64,000 bases of DNA from Salmonella enterica subsp. arizonae. GTDB taxonomy: Bacteria > Pseudomonadota > Gammaproteobacteria > Enterobacterales > Enterobacteriaceae. The translations under genes were made by a program, and so were the position numbers. The stretch is from assembly GCF_008692845.1 (NCBI RefSeq), contig NZ_VXJW01000002.1, positions 372,001-436,000 on the forward strand. The letters are read 5' to 3'. A model generated the notes under the pieces. It made no database searches. It was given only the letters and a program-made list of their open reading frames with translations, and had not been told where the DNA came from. Below are positions 42,113-50,607 of the stretch, one piece after another. The first letter of the stretch is position 1. Every line of letters starts with the position of its first letter.

Positions 42113-42140
42113 GGCTGGGCTTTGTCCCGGCCTTTCTTTT
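42113..42140 (+). terminator. Terminator of the toxin operon
   Basis: The stem GGCTGGG/CCCGGCC with a CTTTGT loop (one G-T pair) is followed by TTTCTTTT, 39 bp after the Beta-family gene stop. Confidence 0.75.
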
Positions 42141-42263
42141 GTCTGTTAACCTGCTTTATCTGTCACACAAAGTGAGATACAGTCTGCGACACAAGACAAA
42201 TCCAGCGCCGCAGATGCCTGACGTATGGTTGAACGAAGCCGCCTTATCGGTCAACTTTACACA

Positions 42264-42288
42264 TAAAAAAACCCTGCTTCAGCAGGGC
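42264..42288 (-). terminator. Terminator of the leftward TAG-split gene
   Basis: On the minus strand AGCCCTGCTGAAGCAGGGT forms a 6-bp stem with a short loop and is followed by seven T. It lies about 40 bp after the stop at 42326. Confidence 0.85.
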
Positions 42289-42325
42289 TTATAATCTTGT
42301 CGATTTCATCACAACCAATCGAAAA

Positions 42326-42880
42326 TTAATGATTGTCCTTACGAGATGACGCATAATCACTGATTAAAAAATCATCATATTTTGCAGGCAAAAGTGCCAC
42401 CTCCCCCCACCCTAGCTGGGGTGTCATATAACCCATGCCGACCTCATCTACTCGACTATAAAAAACAGTTATCCTCCCACGATTTTTATCATTAAAAAAT
42501 CCTCTCCCTTCAGCGGTATCATTAGTGATACGTACTCTGAAATCCCTAAATGATGTTCCTTGGTTGATCTTTAACCAGACATTACTATGGCCTGTAAACG
42601 TCTCAATTTTCCAAAACGTACCAAAAAAGAATGCTGGATCAGGAGAACCCTCAGTTATGTCATTGATTTCTTTTAGTGAGTCACAAAATCTGTAGCGCTT
42701 TGCTTTACCATCTGCGCCAACAAGGTAAATCTCACGGTAATAATTATGATCGAAATTAACGCATAAAGACTGAACACTAGTTACTTGGCTCGGAACCTTG
42801 AAAGACTCACCATGATGGCGGGAAATAGGCAATGAAACCTCTTTGCCATTTTTTCTCTCAAAATGAGAATCGACAGGCAC
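42326..42880 (-). pseudogene. Downstream part of a gene split by an in-frame TAG
   Basis: A 184-residue frame, readable from a GTG at 42880 without a good ribosome site. It is in exactly the same frame as the gene ending at 42953. Between them there is only one stop codon (TAG, 42953-42955) and 24 sense codons with no ATG. The simplest reading is a single gene of about 317 codons interrupted by a nonsense change, or one decoded by readthrough. The region looks beta-rich (EIYLVGADGKAKRYRF, VWLKINQGTSFRDFRVRI); family unknown. Confidence 0.6.
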
Positions 42881-42952
42881 CTCACTGCCCTCAGAATCGA
42901 TCCTTGGATTGTTATCAGGACGAGACTCGAGAAAACCGCTTATGACTATAAG

Positions 42953-43279
42953 CTATTCATCTTCAACGGCTTTTTTTGCATCCTCTTGAGATGCATATTT
43001 TTTGTACTGAATGGGGCCACATCTCAAACTACAGAAAGGCGCATTATCATCTTTAAGGTGTTTGTAATAGGCCGGAACTTCATTCGTAGTCATGCCCTTG
43101 TCAGGATCGGCAGGCACTCGAGTTATATGTTCATAGCAAGAAGGACAAAAAATATATCCTTTCATAGACAGTGAATAAGCAAGCGGCTCGACAGTATTCC
43201 TTTTGAGGGCGAGAAGCGTATGCTCGCCTTTAATCCAATCAGGATCGTAGTATGCATAAGCGATTCTACGAGTTGGCAT
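42953..43279 (-). CDS. Zinc-ribbon-like island protein (108 aa), upstream part of a TAG-split gene
   Basis: A 108-residue protein (MPTRRIAYAYYDPDWIKGEH...) with two cysteine pairs, FCPSCYEH (about 44-51) and FCSLRCGP (about 82-89), likely binding one zinc. It ends at TAG 42953-42955, followed by a C, and the same frame stays open for another 208 codons. It is either a complete short protein or the N-terminal part of a protein with premature stop. The lysine-rich end (DAKKAVEDE) contains a run of seven A. It lies 183 bp from the integrase gene. Confidence 0.65.
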   Translation of the reverse strand: MPTRRIAYAYYDPDWIKGEHTLLALKRNTVEPLAYSLSMKGYIFCPSCYEHITRVPADPDKGMTTNEVPAYYKHLKDDNAPFCSLRCGPIQYKKYASQEDAKKAVEDE

Positions 43280-43462
43280 AATTATCCTACCCCCATCAAT
43301 AGTGCATTAGCATGATTTCCAGACTATCACTTTTGGAAACCTCGCTAAAACAACACAGATCACAAAACCTCTATATTTAAAGGGGTTATGATTGGCACTC
43401 AAGATTTTCGAAGCGTATTTATCCCCTTTGGAACCATCGTGAATTTGCTTATCCAGATAACT

Positions 43463-44551
43463 TTAGAGTACCTCAATTAACTCGACGAGCGTCCTAACAG
43501 CAATCCCCTTCCCGTATCGGTTGTACGTGATCGTTGCGTTCGAGTGTCCGAGCACCTGCGAAGCGAACTGTTCAGGGAAGCCATTCTGTTTAAATGTTGT
43601 GGCGGCATAGTGGCGCAGTGAATGATATTCAGGCAGGCTATGCTTGCCTCTGAACCTCGTAAACCAACGGCTGAAATAGTGACCATAGCTCCCAAGATGC
43701 AATGTTAGCTCAGGGAACAGATGTCCTTTTCTTTCTTTGATAAAATCAAGTAGACCAAGTGTCAGCAGTTGCGAATTGATCGGAACGAATCGGCGCGAAC
43801 TGTCCGTTTTAAGCGTCTGATTCGGATTCAAGTTATCAACACGGAAGCACCAAACTCCGTCAACTTTCATCACGTCATTGTGGTAAAGCTGGCAGATCTC
43901 ATTCTGCCTCATCCCCGAATAGCGACCAATCAGAATGATCCACCGTTTCCAATCCTTCACGCCATGTAAAGCAATGTGCAATCGTTTCAGATCGTTGAGC
44001 GTGTATGCTGGACGGCGATCCATTGGTGCGGTTATTTCCTTAACACCCATCCCCTCAAATGGGTTTCGAATCTCATCATCCGTGCGAGTTGCAAGCCATT
44101 TGAAAAACGCCGAGTTCTTTTTGATGTAACGGTTTCTGGTGGATGCTGAACCTTCAAGGCCATCAACAAACGCCGCCGCGCTTCGTTTGCTGAAAGGCTC
44201 TTTTGTAGAATTCAGATATGCATTTACGCACCTATTGATCGTCAGTATTTCCCGTTCACCAACCTCTCCTGTTTTAGCCCTAGTGTACTTATCAAGCTCG
44301 CTCTTCAGGCTCTTGAAAGGCTTTTTCTGTTGTGGTTGTTGGAAGGAAGCAGACGGGGTTGCAGTGTGTGCCGGGATGGACTGCGGAACGCAGTGGAAAG
44401 GTTGTGAGGTGAGATATTTCTCCACACGGAGCAAATCTTCACGCTTGGAACGTGTGCGAAGAGAAATACGAATTTCACGGCGTTTCCGAGGTGTCAGGTA
44501 GACCCTACGGTAGTACCAGATCCCGTGACGGGAAAGCATCAGATGCGACAT
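43463..44551 (-). CDS. Tyrosine-type site-specific integrase of the island
   Basis: A 362-residue phage-type integrase. It has an N-terminal arm-binding basic region, a core-binding domain and a C-terminal catalytic domain with Arg215 (GRYSGMRQNEIC), Lys248, His310-x-x-Arg313 (YHSLRHYAATTF), His336 (LGHSN) and the probable nucleophile Tyr346 (YNRYGKG). It lies 100 bp inside the right att repeat and reads away from ffs, as expected for an enzyme targeting the 3' end of this RNA gene. All catalytic residues are present, so it is likely active. Confidence 0.95.
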   Translation of the reverse strand: MSHLMLSRHGIWYYRRVYLTPRKRREIRISLRTRSKREDLLRVEKYLTSQPFHCVPQSIPAHTATPSASFQQPQQKKPFKSLKSELDKYTRAKTGEVGEREILTINRCVNAYLNSTKEPFSKRSAAAFVDGLEGSASTRNRYIKKNSAFFKWLATRTDDEIRNPFEGMGVKEITAPMDRRPAYTLNDLKRLHIALHGVKDWKRWIILIGRYSGMRQNEICQLYHNDVMKVDGVWCFRVDNLNPNQTLKTDSSRRFVPINSQLLTLGLLDFIKERKGHLFPELTLHLGSYGHYFSRWFTRFRGKHSLPEYHSLRHYAATTFKQNGFPEQFASQVLGHSNATITYNRYGKGIAVRTLVELIEVL

Positions 44552-44568
44552 TGATTAGCGTCCTAAGT

Positions 44569-44592
44569 GATACACGAAAGTTGTATCACCGC
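44569..44592. repeat. Inverted repeat upstream of the integrase
   Basis: A perfect 7-bp inverted repeat GTGATAC ... GTATCAC with a 10-base spacer lies between the integrase start and ffs. There is no T-run in either direction. It may be an integrase arm site or operator, or an RNA hairpin in ffs readthrough transcripts. Confidence 0.5.
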
Positions 44593-44646
44593 CGTTTCAA
44601 TGCACGAAAACAGAGGGTTACATGATGGATATCATGCACTTAGCAG

Positions 44647-44671
44647 AAATGGGTGGGGGCCCTGCCAGCTA
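44647..44671. repeat. Right attachment-site repeat (attR), within the 3' end of ffs
   Basis: The 25-bp match to 33860-33884 includes the last 21 bases of the mature 4.5S RNA and four bases beyond. The integrated copy keeps ffs intact, the usual strategy for elements that target RNA genes. Confidence 0.92.
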
Positions 44672-44764
44672 CATCCCGGCACACGCGTCATCTGCCTTGG
44701 CTGCTTCCTTCCGGACCTGACCTGGTAAACAGAGTAGCGTTGCGGGAGAACCAACAGAGCCCCC
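44651..44764 (-). ncRNA. ffs: 4.5S RNA, signal recognition particle RNA
   Basis: 114 nt on the minus strand from GGGGGCTCTGTTGG to GGGCCCCCACCC, the same length as the mature E. coli 4.5S RNA. The single long hairpin is evident from the pairing ends. The apical Ffh-binding domain is intact, including the GGUCAGGUCCGGAAGGAAGC segment. With Ffh it targets membrane proteins to the Sec translocon. The island joins exactly at its 3' end. Confidence 0.98.
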
Positions 44765-44796
44765 ATTGAGAGCGTTGTGAACCAACGCGCAGGCGC

Positions 44797-44825
44797 ATTA
44801 TCACTGCTATATCGTGCAATTGCAA
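44797..44825 (-). promoter_or_regulatory. Promoter of ffs
   Basis: On the minus strand TTGCAA (44820-44825), a 17-bp spacer and GATAAT (44797-44802) are followed by a GC-rich discriminator (GCGCCTGCGCG) typical of stringently controlled stable RNA genes. The implied leader is about 25 nt, matching the RNase P-removed leader known for 4.5S RNA. Confidence 0.8.
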
Positions 44826-44918
44826 CCCATCAGGCATCGGATGCTGGTTTCTTGCGCATCCGGGCTTTCCTCCCCCCTTATTCCAGATTATCCTGAAGCA
44901 TTAACGCAGGATTCTATT

Positions 44919-45230
44919 ATGGATATTCAGGACACATTTCCTCAACGCGTCTGGCAAATCGTCGCCTCGATCCCGGAAGGGTTTGTCACGACCTACGGCG
45001 ATGTCGCCCGGCTTGCCGGTTCGCCTCGGGCGGCGCGTCAGGTCGGCGGAGTTTTAAAACGTCTGCCGGAAGGCAGCACTTTACCATGGCATCGGGTGGT
45101 GAACCGCCACGGCGCTATATCTCTTACCGGGCCGGATCTACAACGGCAGCGTCAGGCATTACTGGCGGAAGGCGTGGTGGTGTCAGGAAGTGGGCAAATC
45201 GATTTACAGCGCTATCGCTGGGTGTATTAA
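44919..45230 (+). CDS. ybaZ: Alkyltransferase-like protein Atl (YbaZ)
   Basis: A protein of about 103 residues from the ATG at 44919 (AGGA 7 bases upstream). It is homologous to the DNA-binding domain of O6-alkylguanine-DNA alkyltransferase (VTTYGDVARLAGSPRAARQVGGVL). The active-site PCHR is replaced by PWHR, so it cannot accept alkyl groups; ATL proteins bind alkylated bases and flag them for nucleotide-excision repair. E. coli YbaZ is annotated from an earlier ATG (44841 here, MLVSCA, 129 aa), but that extension is poorly conserved and lacks a ribosome site. Confidence 0.9.
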   Translation: MDIQDTFPQRVWQIVASIPEGFVTTYGDVARLAGSPRAARQVGGVLKRLPEGSTLPWHRVVNRHGAISLTGPDLQRQRQALLAEGVVVSGSGQIDLQRYRWVY

Positions 45231-45262
45231 CCCTCTCCATTACGGAGAGGGTTGGCGCAGGA

Positions 45263-45832
45263 TTAATACTGGGTAGGCGCAGGAACAGCAGAAGACGGAT
45301 TAACCTGGGTTGGCGAGGTCGATGGAACCGTCGTCGTGGCACCACCGCTGGCCTGAACAGGCACCGCCGTTTGCTGTACCGGGACCAACGTCAGATCCGC
45401 TTTGGTGCCGCCATTATTAATCACCGGTTTCACGCTCTCAGTAATAAATACCAGCTTGTTGTCAACGGTGATTGCCGCGCTCAGGAGAATACGCGCATTA
45501 GGTTGAATATCTGATGGGGTAAACGGCAGCACAAAACTGAAAGGCGCCTGTTTACCTTCGGTCCGTACCGCTTTTTGCGACAGCACCTTAGACGGCGTAT
45601 CTGCCAGAGAAGCATCAGAAAGCGTCACGGTCAGTACCGCATCTGGCGGCAACGCCACCTTCTGGCGGATCCAGACGGTACCGGAAACATTGGGTTGCTG
45701 AATAGTAGACTGGTTAGCTGTAATCGACATGTTAGGGTTTGGCGCAGGCGTCTGGATATCAGCGCTTTTATCAGCGCAGGCCGCCAGAGATATCGCAACC
45801 GCTAAACCACTTACGATGTGCACGAGTTTCAT
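45263..45832 (-). CDS. ybaY: YbaY-family lipoprotein
   Basis: A 189-residue envelope protein with a signal peptide and lipobox LAAC (Cys19). The YbaY domain follows, with the repeated NVSGTVWIRQKVALPPDAVL pattern, and the C-terminus is rich in Thr, Ser, Pro and Gln. In E. coli it is induced by osmotic stress; its biochemical role is unknown. The proline-rich tail seems variable. Confidence 0.93.
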   Translation of the reverse strand: MKLVHIVSGLAVAISLAACADKSADIQTPAPNPNMSITANQSTIQQPNVSGTVWIRQKVALPPDAVLTVTLSDASLADTPSKVLSQKAVRTEGKQAPFSFVLPFTPSDIQPNARILLSAAITVDNKLVFITESVKPVINNGGTKADLTLVPVQQTAVPVQASGGATTTVPSTSPTQVNPSSAVPAPTQY

Positions 45833-46046
45833 TCAATTCTCCTTATCATCAATGCACCAGCAGGCCTTTCCCCCCGCCGGAAGAGTGGTTAACAGAAACA
45901 TAACGTGATTAAGTGTGGCACATGTCACTTATTTTTGCCTGGAATTGGTCTGTTATTCAGACTTTTGTACCCATCGGACCACTTGCAAAATTGCGTTATA
46001 CTCTGCCCTACCTCGCTTCGGCATCGTTGTCACCTGGAGAGCATGT

Positions 46047-46907
46047 ATGAGTCAGACGCTAAATAATTTGCTGACATTGTTGAATCTGGAAAAAATTGAA
46101 GAAGGACTCTTTCGGGGCCAAAGTGAAGACTTAGGGCTGCGTCAGGTATTTGGCGGTCAGGTGGTGGGCCAGGCGTTATATGCCGCCAAAGAAACGGTGC
46201 CGGAAGAGCGACTGGTGCATTCATTCCACAGTTATTTTCTGCGGCCGGGCGATAGCCAAAAACCCATTATCTATGACGTAGAAGTGCTGCGCGATGGGAA
46301 TAGCTTCAGCGCCCGCCGCGTTGCCGCTATTCAGAACGGGAAACCCATCTTTTACATGACCGCCTCATTCCAGGCGCCGGAACCGGGTTTTGAACATCAA
46401 AAAACCATGCCGACGGCAGTCGGGCCGGAAGGACTACCGTCAGAAACGGAAATCGCGCAATCGCTGGCGCATTTACTGCCGCCGATTCTGAAAGAAAAGT
46501 TTCTCTGCGATCGCCCGCTGGAAATTCGTCCCGTCGAATTTCACAATCCGTTGAAAGGTCACGTCGCCGCGCCTGTGCGTCAGGTATGGATTCGCGCCAA
46601 CGGCACCGTTCCGGATGACATTCGCGTCCATCAATATTTACTGGGATATGCCTCTGACCTGAATTTCCTTCCCGTCGCGCTTCAGCCTCACGGCATCGGT
46701 TTTCTGGAAAAGGGCATTCAGATCGCCACTATCGATCACTCTATGTGGTTCCATCGCCCGTTCAATCTTAATGAATGGCTACTTTATAGCGTGGAGAGCA
46801 CTTCCGCCTCCAGCGCCCGGGGCTTTGTTCGCGGCGAGTTTTATACTCAGGATGGCGCGCTGGTCGCCTCGACCGTGCAGGAAGGGGTGATGCGTAATTA
46901 CAATTAA
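46047..46907 (+). CDS. tesB: Acyl-CoA thioesterase II TesB
   Basis: A 286-residue double-hotdog thioesterase hydrolysing medium- and long-chain acyl-CoA. Segments [30 protein letters not shown] and [14 protein letters not shown] (catalytic aspartate region near residue 230) are intact. The start MSQTLNNLL gives the canonical length; a longer frame extends 44 codons upstream without support. It is convergent with amtB, with a REP between. Confidence 0.97.
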   Translation: MSQTLNNLLTLLNLEKIEEGLFRGQSEDLGLRQVFGGQVVGQALYAAKETVPEERLVHSFHSYFLRPGDSQKPIIYDVEVLRDGNSFSARRVAAIQNGKPIFYMTASFQAPEPGFEHQKTMPTAVGPEGLPSETEIAQSLAHLLPPILKEKFLCDRPLEIRPVEFHNPLKGHVAAPVRQVWIRANGTVPDDIRVHQYLLGYASDLNFLPVALQPHGIGFLEKGIQIATIDHSMWFHRPFNLNEWLLYSVESTSASSARGFVRGEFYTQDGALVASTVQEGVMRNYN

Positions 46908-46910
46908 AAA

Positions 46911-46951
46911 CCATGCCGGATAAAACGCTTTCGCGTCGCCATCCGGCATGG
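46911..46951. repeat. REP palindrome between tesB and amtB
   Basis: A 41-bp inverted repeat with arms CCATGCCGGAT and ATCCGGCATGG lies between convergent genes. It overlaps the tail of the tesB message and sits 8 bp from the amtB stop. Confidence 0.9.
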
Positions 46952-46958
46952 TGCGCAA

Positions 46959-48245
46959 TCACGCGTTATACGCGTTCTCACCGTGGCTGTTCACATCCAG
47001 CCCCTCCCGCTCCTGCTCTTCCGGCACACGTAGTCCAACAAGGATATCCGCCAGTTTGTAGCCAACAAACGCGACAACGCCAGACCAGACTACCGTAATA
47101 GTAATACTTTCCAGTTGTATCATAACCTGATGCCCCATCGTGACGCCGTCGGCAAAGCCAACACCGCCCAGCGAACTGGCGGCAAAAATGCCAGTCAGGA
47201 TACAGCCGACTATCCCGCAAACGCCGTGAACGCCAAATACGTCGCACGGATCATCTACCCGTAACAGACGTTTAAGCATGGTGACTCCCCACAATCCCGC
47301 CAGACCCGCAATAACGCCGATAACCAGCGCGCCGCCAACGCCAACATAGCCACAGGCTGGCGTCACGCCGACCAGACCGGCAATCGCGCCGGAACACGCC
47401 CCCAGCAGGGAAGGCTTACCGCGTAGCGTCCACTCGCCGATAATCCACCCCAGAATCGCGGCGGCGGTCGCCACCACGGTGTTCACAAAGGCCAGCGCGG
47501 CTATCTCGTTTGCGCTACCCGCAGAACCTGCGTTAAATCCAAACCAGCCGATATACAGAATCGCAGTACCGGTAAAGACCATCGGCAGGTTATGGGGTTT
47601 AAATGCTTCTTTCCCAAAGCCGACGCGTTTGCCAATTAAATAAGCCCCCACCAGCCCGGCGATAGCGGCGTTAATATGCACCACCGTACCACCGGCAAAA
47701 TCCAGCGCGCCGTGAGCAGCCAGCAGGCCGCCACCCCACACCATGTGCGAAATTGGAATATAAGAGAGCGTGAACCACACCACGACAAAAATCAGTACTG
47801 CCGAAAAACGAATACGCTCCGCCAGCGCGCCGACAATCAGCCCGACAGTAATACAGGCGAAAGTTCCCTGAAACGCGACATGAATATACTGATAAATCGT
47901 GCCCATTACCGCCGTCAGCGCAATGTTCTTCAACATCGCCCCGTCGATATTGCCGAAGAAATGATTCCCTTCGCCAAAAGCCAGCGAATAGCCGTATACC
48001 ACCCATAAAATACAGACCAGCGCAAAGGTGACGGTCACTTGCGTTAAAATCGACAGCACGTTTTTAGCGCGGATTAATCCGCCATAAAACAGCGCGATAC
48101 CCGGTATCGTCATAAACAACACCAGCGCGGCGCAAATCATCATAAAAGCATTATCAGCTTTATCGGCAACCGCCGGCGCGGCTATCGTTAGCCCAGGCAG
48201 CAGCGCCAGTGAAGCCAGTGTGGTTTTTATCATCGCTATCTTCAT
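46959..48245 (-). CDS. amtB: Ammonium channel AmtB
   Basis: A 428-residue channel with a cleavable signal peptide (to about residue 22, TIAAPAVA) and 11 membrane helices. The pore twin histidines lie in ISHMVWGGG and DVFGVHGVCG. It conducts ammonium/ammonia and is closed by deuridylylated GlnK binding its cytoplasmic face. It is the second gene of glnK-amtB, 30 bp after glnK, and is expressed under nitrogen limitation from the sigma54 promoter at 48677. Confidence 0.97.
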   Translation of the reverse strand: MKIAMIKTTLASLALLPGLTIAAPAVADKADNAFMMICAALVLFMTIPGIALFYGGLIRAKNVLSILTQVTVTFALVCILWVVYGYSLAFGEGNHFFGNIDGAMLKNIALTAVMGTIYQYIHVAFQGTFACITVGLIVGALAERIRFSAVLIFVVVWFTLSYIPISHMVWGGGLLAAHGALDFAGGTVVHINAAIAGLVGAYLIGKRVGFGKEAFKPHNLPMVFTGTAILYIGWFGFNAGSAGSANEIAALAFVNTVVATAAAILGWIIGEWTLRGKPSLLGACSGAIAGLVGVTPACGYVGVGGALVIGVIAGLAGLWGVTMLKRLLRVDDPCDVFGVHGVCGIVGCILTGIFAASSLGGVGFADGVTMGHQVMIQLESITITVVWSGVVAFVGYKLADILVGLRVPEEQEREGLDVNSHGENAYNA

Positions 48246-48275
48246 TTTTCATTTCCTGTTGCTGTGTGCCGGGTC

Positions 48276-48614
48276 TTACAGCGCCGCTTCGTCGGCTTCG
48301 CCGGTACGAATCCGGATAACGCGCGTGAGTTCCGCGACAAAAATTTTGCCGTCGCCAACTTTTCCGGTATAGGCCGCTTTATTGATGATATCGATCACCT
48401 CTTCCAGTTGGTCGTCGGCGATAGCCACATCAATTTTGACTTTCGGCAGGAAATTCACGCTGTACTCCGCGCCGCGATAAAGCTCGGCGTGTCCTTTCTG
48501 ACGACCAAATCCTTTCACTTCGGTGACGGTCAGCCCCTGAATGCCAATGGAAGAAAGCGCTTCCCGCACGTCCTCCAGCTTGAACGGTTTGATAACTACG
48601 GTAACCAGCTTCAT
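48276..48614 (-). CDS. glnK: Nitrogen regulatory PII protein GlnK
   Basis: A 112-residue PII trimer subunit. The T-loop contains Tyr51 (GHAELYRGAEY), the site uridylylated by GlnD. It senses 2-oxoglutarate, ATP and glutamine, and blocks AmtB when nitrogen is plentiful. First gene of the operon, preceded by a sigma54 promoter and an NtrC site. Confidence 0.98.
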   Translation of the reverse strand: MKLVTVVIKPFKLEDVREALSSIGIQGLTVTEVKGFGRQKGHAELYRGAEYSVNFLPKVKIDVAIADDQLEEVIDIINKAAYTGKVGDGKIFVAELTRVIRIRTGEADEAAL

Positions 48615-48676
48615 AAACCCCCTCCACTAAGAATTAGGTAAGGCAGTAGCGCATACAGACTATTCAGAATGGACTT

Positions 48677-48692
48677 TGCAAAGGGTGTGCCA
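48677..48692 (-). promoter_or_regulatory. Sigma54 promoter of glnK-amtB
   Basis: On the minus strand TGGCAC-ACCCT-TTGCA is a perfect -24/-12 RpoN promoter, about 63 bp upstream of the glnK start. Confidence 0.93.
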
Positions 48693-48774
48693 GAAATGAG
48701 TGAGTGGTGAAGGGCGCGGTTAGCGGGACATCGCTATATTGACGCGCCCCAAAATCGGAGCAGGAAAAGAAAAA

Positions 48775-48791
48775 TGCACCATGACGGTGCA
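48775..48791. promoter_or_regulatory. NtrC-binding site upstream of glnK
   Basis: The perfectly symmetric TGCACC-ATGAC-GGTGCA matches the NtrC consensus TGCACC-N5-GGTGCA. It lies about 90 bp upstream of the sigma54 promoter, a normal enhancer distance, and 35 bp from the end of mdlB. Confidence 0.9.
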
Positions 48792-48825
48792 TGATGGATG
48801 AGATTTCGCCCCGTCGCGTAAAACG

Positions 48826-50607
48826 CTACGTCGCGGGGCCGGACTCCTCGTGTACGCTGGCGGCTAACTCCTCACCAACTAACTGCAATTGATACATTTG
48901 CCAGTAGCGCCCTTGCGCCGCCAGCAATTGTTGATGCGTCCCACGCTCCACTGCCTGGCCGCGATGGAGCACCAGAATGGTGTCAGCCTCTACGATAGTC
49001 GATAGCCGATGGGCGATAACCACCAGCGTGGTGCGCTCGCGAATCGCCGCCAGCGCCTGCTGTATCGCCTGTTCAGTGCCGGAATCGATGCTGGCCGTCG
49101 CTTCATCAAGAATTAATATTTGCGGGGCGTCAACCAGTACGCGCGCCAGCGCCAGCAGTTGTTTTTGCCCGACGGACAGCGTATTTCCCTGCTCACCAAG
49201 ACGCGTATACAGCCCGTCGCTCAGGCTGCGCGCCAGTTCTGCCAGTTGTACTGTTTCCAGCGCCTGCCAGACCTGCGTATCTGAGACATCGCGCCCCAGC
49301 GTCACATTGGCCAGAAAGGTGTCCGCCATCACTACCGGGTCCTGTTGAACCATCGCCACGCCCTGACGTAAAACGCGATGATTAAGGGAAGAGATTTCTC
49401 GCCCATCCAGCCGAATCTCTCCCTGCGTCAGCGGGTAGTACCCCATCAACAAGCTGGCGAGCGTGCTCTTCCCGCTGCCGGTGTGTCCAACCAGCGCCAC
49501 AAAGCTACGGGATGGCACTGATAGCGTAATGTCCTGTAAAACAAGATTATCGTCGCGGTAAGCAAACGACAGATGATCAATATCAATCGCGCCGCTTTGC
49601 AACGGCGTATCGTCACTGCCATAGCGCTGGCGTGGGCGATCCATCAGTTCAAAAACACGCTCTCCCGCTACAACTGCCTGCTGTAGCATGGATTGCTGGG
49701 TGGTCAGTTCAATGAGCGGCTCGTTCAGGCGCGACAAATAGCTAATGAACGCATACAGCACCCCGACCTCAATCGTGCCGACAGACGTAAAACTGAAGAG
49801 CATCAACAGGCCGCACATGATGAGCGCAGAAAACAGGCTAAGGAGCGGACGCAATAAAAAGCCGTCTAAGCGTAGCGTCTGCATCCGCGCCAGGTAGTGC
49901 GAACGGCTGGCCTCTCCCATTCGTTCACCAAAGCGCGCCTGCTGGCGAAACTGCTGGATGACGCTCATCCCGTTGATAATTTCGTTAAAGCCGTCGTTAA
50001 TATCCGCCAGATATGCCCGCATGCGGCGTACAACTGGCGTACTGTAGCGCTGATAAATGATCATCACGGTCAATACCGCAGGAAAAATCAAAATCGCTAC
50101 CAGCGCCATCCGCCAGTCAAGGCTGAACATCGCGACCAGCATGGCGCCAATCAGCGCCGCGCTACGTAACACCGTCGCAACGACCGTGACGTACAAATCG
50201 CGGATGACTTCCGTGTCGTTTGTCACGCGCGAAATTAATTGTCCGACAGGCTGCGTGTCGAAGGCGCTTAACGGCTGGCGCAAGGCGGCATCCATTACGT
50301 TAGTACGCAACGTTTGAACCACGCCAACGGCTGCCTGATTAAATAGTAAAGACTGGGCATAATGCAGGCCCGCCGCCAGAAACTGCAGTCCCACATAGGC
50401 AGCCGCCAGCCCCACAACCTTACCCAGCGGTAAAAGGTGTTGGGCCACCATATTATCAATGAAATAGCTGATCAGCAGCGGACCGCTAACCTCCGCCGCC
50501 GCCGCAATCCACAGCATAATCACCGCGACAGAGAGCGGTTTTCGCCAGGGCGAGCCATACGCCAGCAACCGTTTAAGCGTCGGCCATAGCTGTCCAAAAC
50601 TACGCAT
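48826..50607 (-). CDS. mdlB: ABC-type multidrug exporter half-transporter MdlB
   Basis: A 593-residue half-transporter with six membrane helices (about 20-310) and a nucleotide-binding domain. Walker A is GHTGSGKST (about 373-381), the ABC signature is the degenerate LSVGQKQL and Walker B is [12 protein letters not shown]. It pairs with MdlA as a heterodimer; the odd signature suggests one asymmetric ATP site. Substrate unknown. The start [13 protein letters not shown] overlaps the mdlA end by 8 bp; an upstream 44-codon extension is rejected. Confidence 0.95.
   Translation of the reverse strand: MRSFGQLWPTLKRLLAYGSPWRKPLSVAVIMLWIAAAAEVSGPLLISYFIDNMVAQHLLPLGKVVGLAAAYVGLQFLAAGLHYAQSLLFNQAAVGVVQTLRTNVMDAALRQPLSAFDTQPVGQLISRVTNDTEVIRDLYVTVVATVLRSAALIGAMLVAMFSLDWRMALVAILIFPAVLTVMIIYQRYSTPVVRRMRAYLADINDGFNEIINGMSVIQQFRQQARFGERMGEASRSHYLARMQTLRLDGFLLRPLLSLFSALIMCGLLMLFSFTSVGTIEVGVLYAFISYLSRLNEPLIELTTQQSMLQQAVVAGERVFELMDRPRQRYGSDDTPLQSGAIDIDHLSFAYRDDNLVLQDITLSVPSRSFVALVGHTGSGKSTLASLLMGYYPLTQGEIRLDGREISSLNHRVLRQGVAMVQQDPVVMADTFLANVTLGRDVSDTQVWQALETVQLAELARSLSDGLYTRLGEQGNTLSVGQKQLLALARVLVDAPQILILDEATASIDSGTEQAIQQALAAIRERTTLVVIAHRLSTIVEADTILVLHRGQAVERGTHQQLLAAQGRYWQMYQLQLVGEELAASVHEESGPAT

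Larger units (their letters stand above)
33860..44671. mobile_element. About 10.8-kb integrative genomic island inserted at the 3' end of ffs
   Basis: The element is bounded by 25-bp direct repeats, has a tyrosine integrase next to the right repeat, and separates pdeB from ffs, which are neighbours in related genomes. Several segments are clearly AT-richer than the core. Cargo includes a serine recombinase, a toxin-antitoxin-peptidase operon and several orphan genes. No capsid, terminase, replication or conjugation gene is recognisable, so it is a non-self-transmissible island or a satellite remnant. I see no xis gene with confidence. Confidence 0.92.

Noticed and set aside
45086-45514. 142-codon frame across ybaZ and ybaY
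   Set aside because: Overlaps two recognised genes in other frames; arginine-rich shadow composition.
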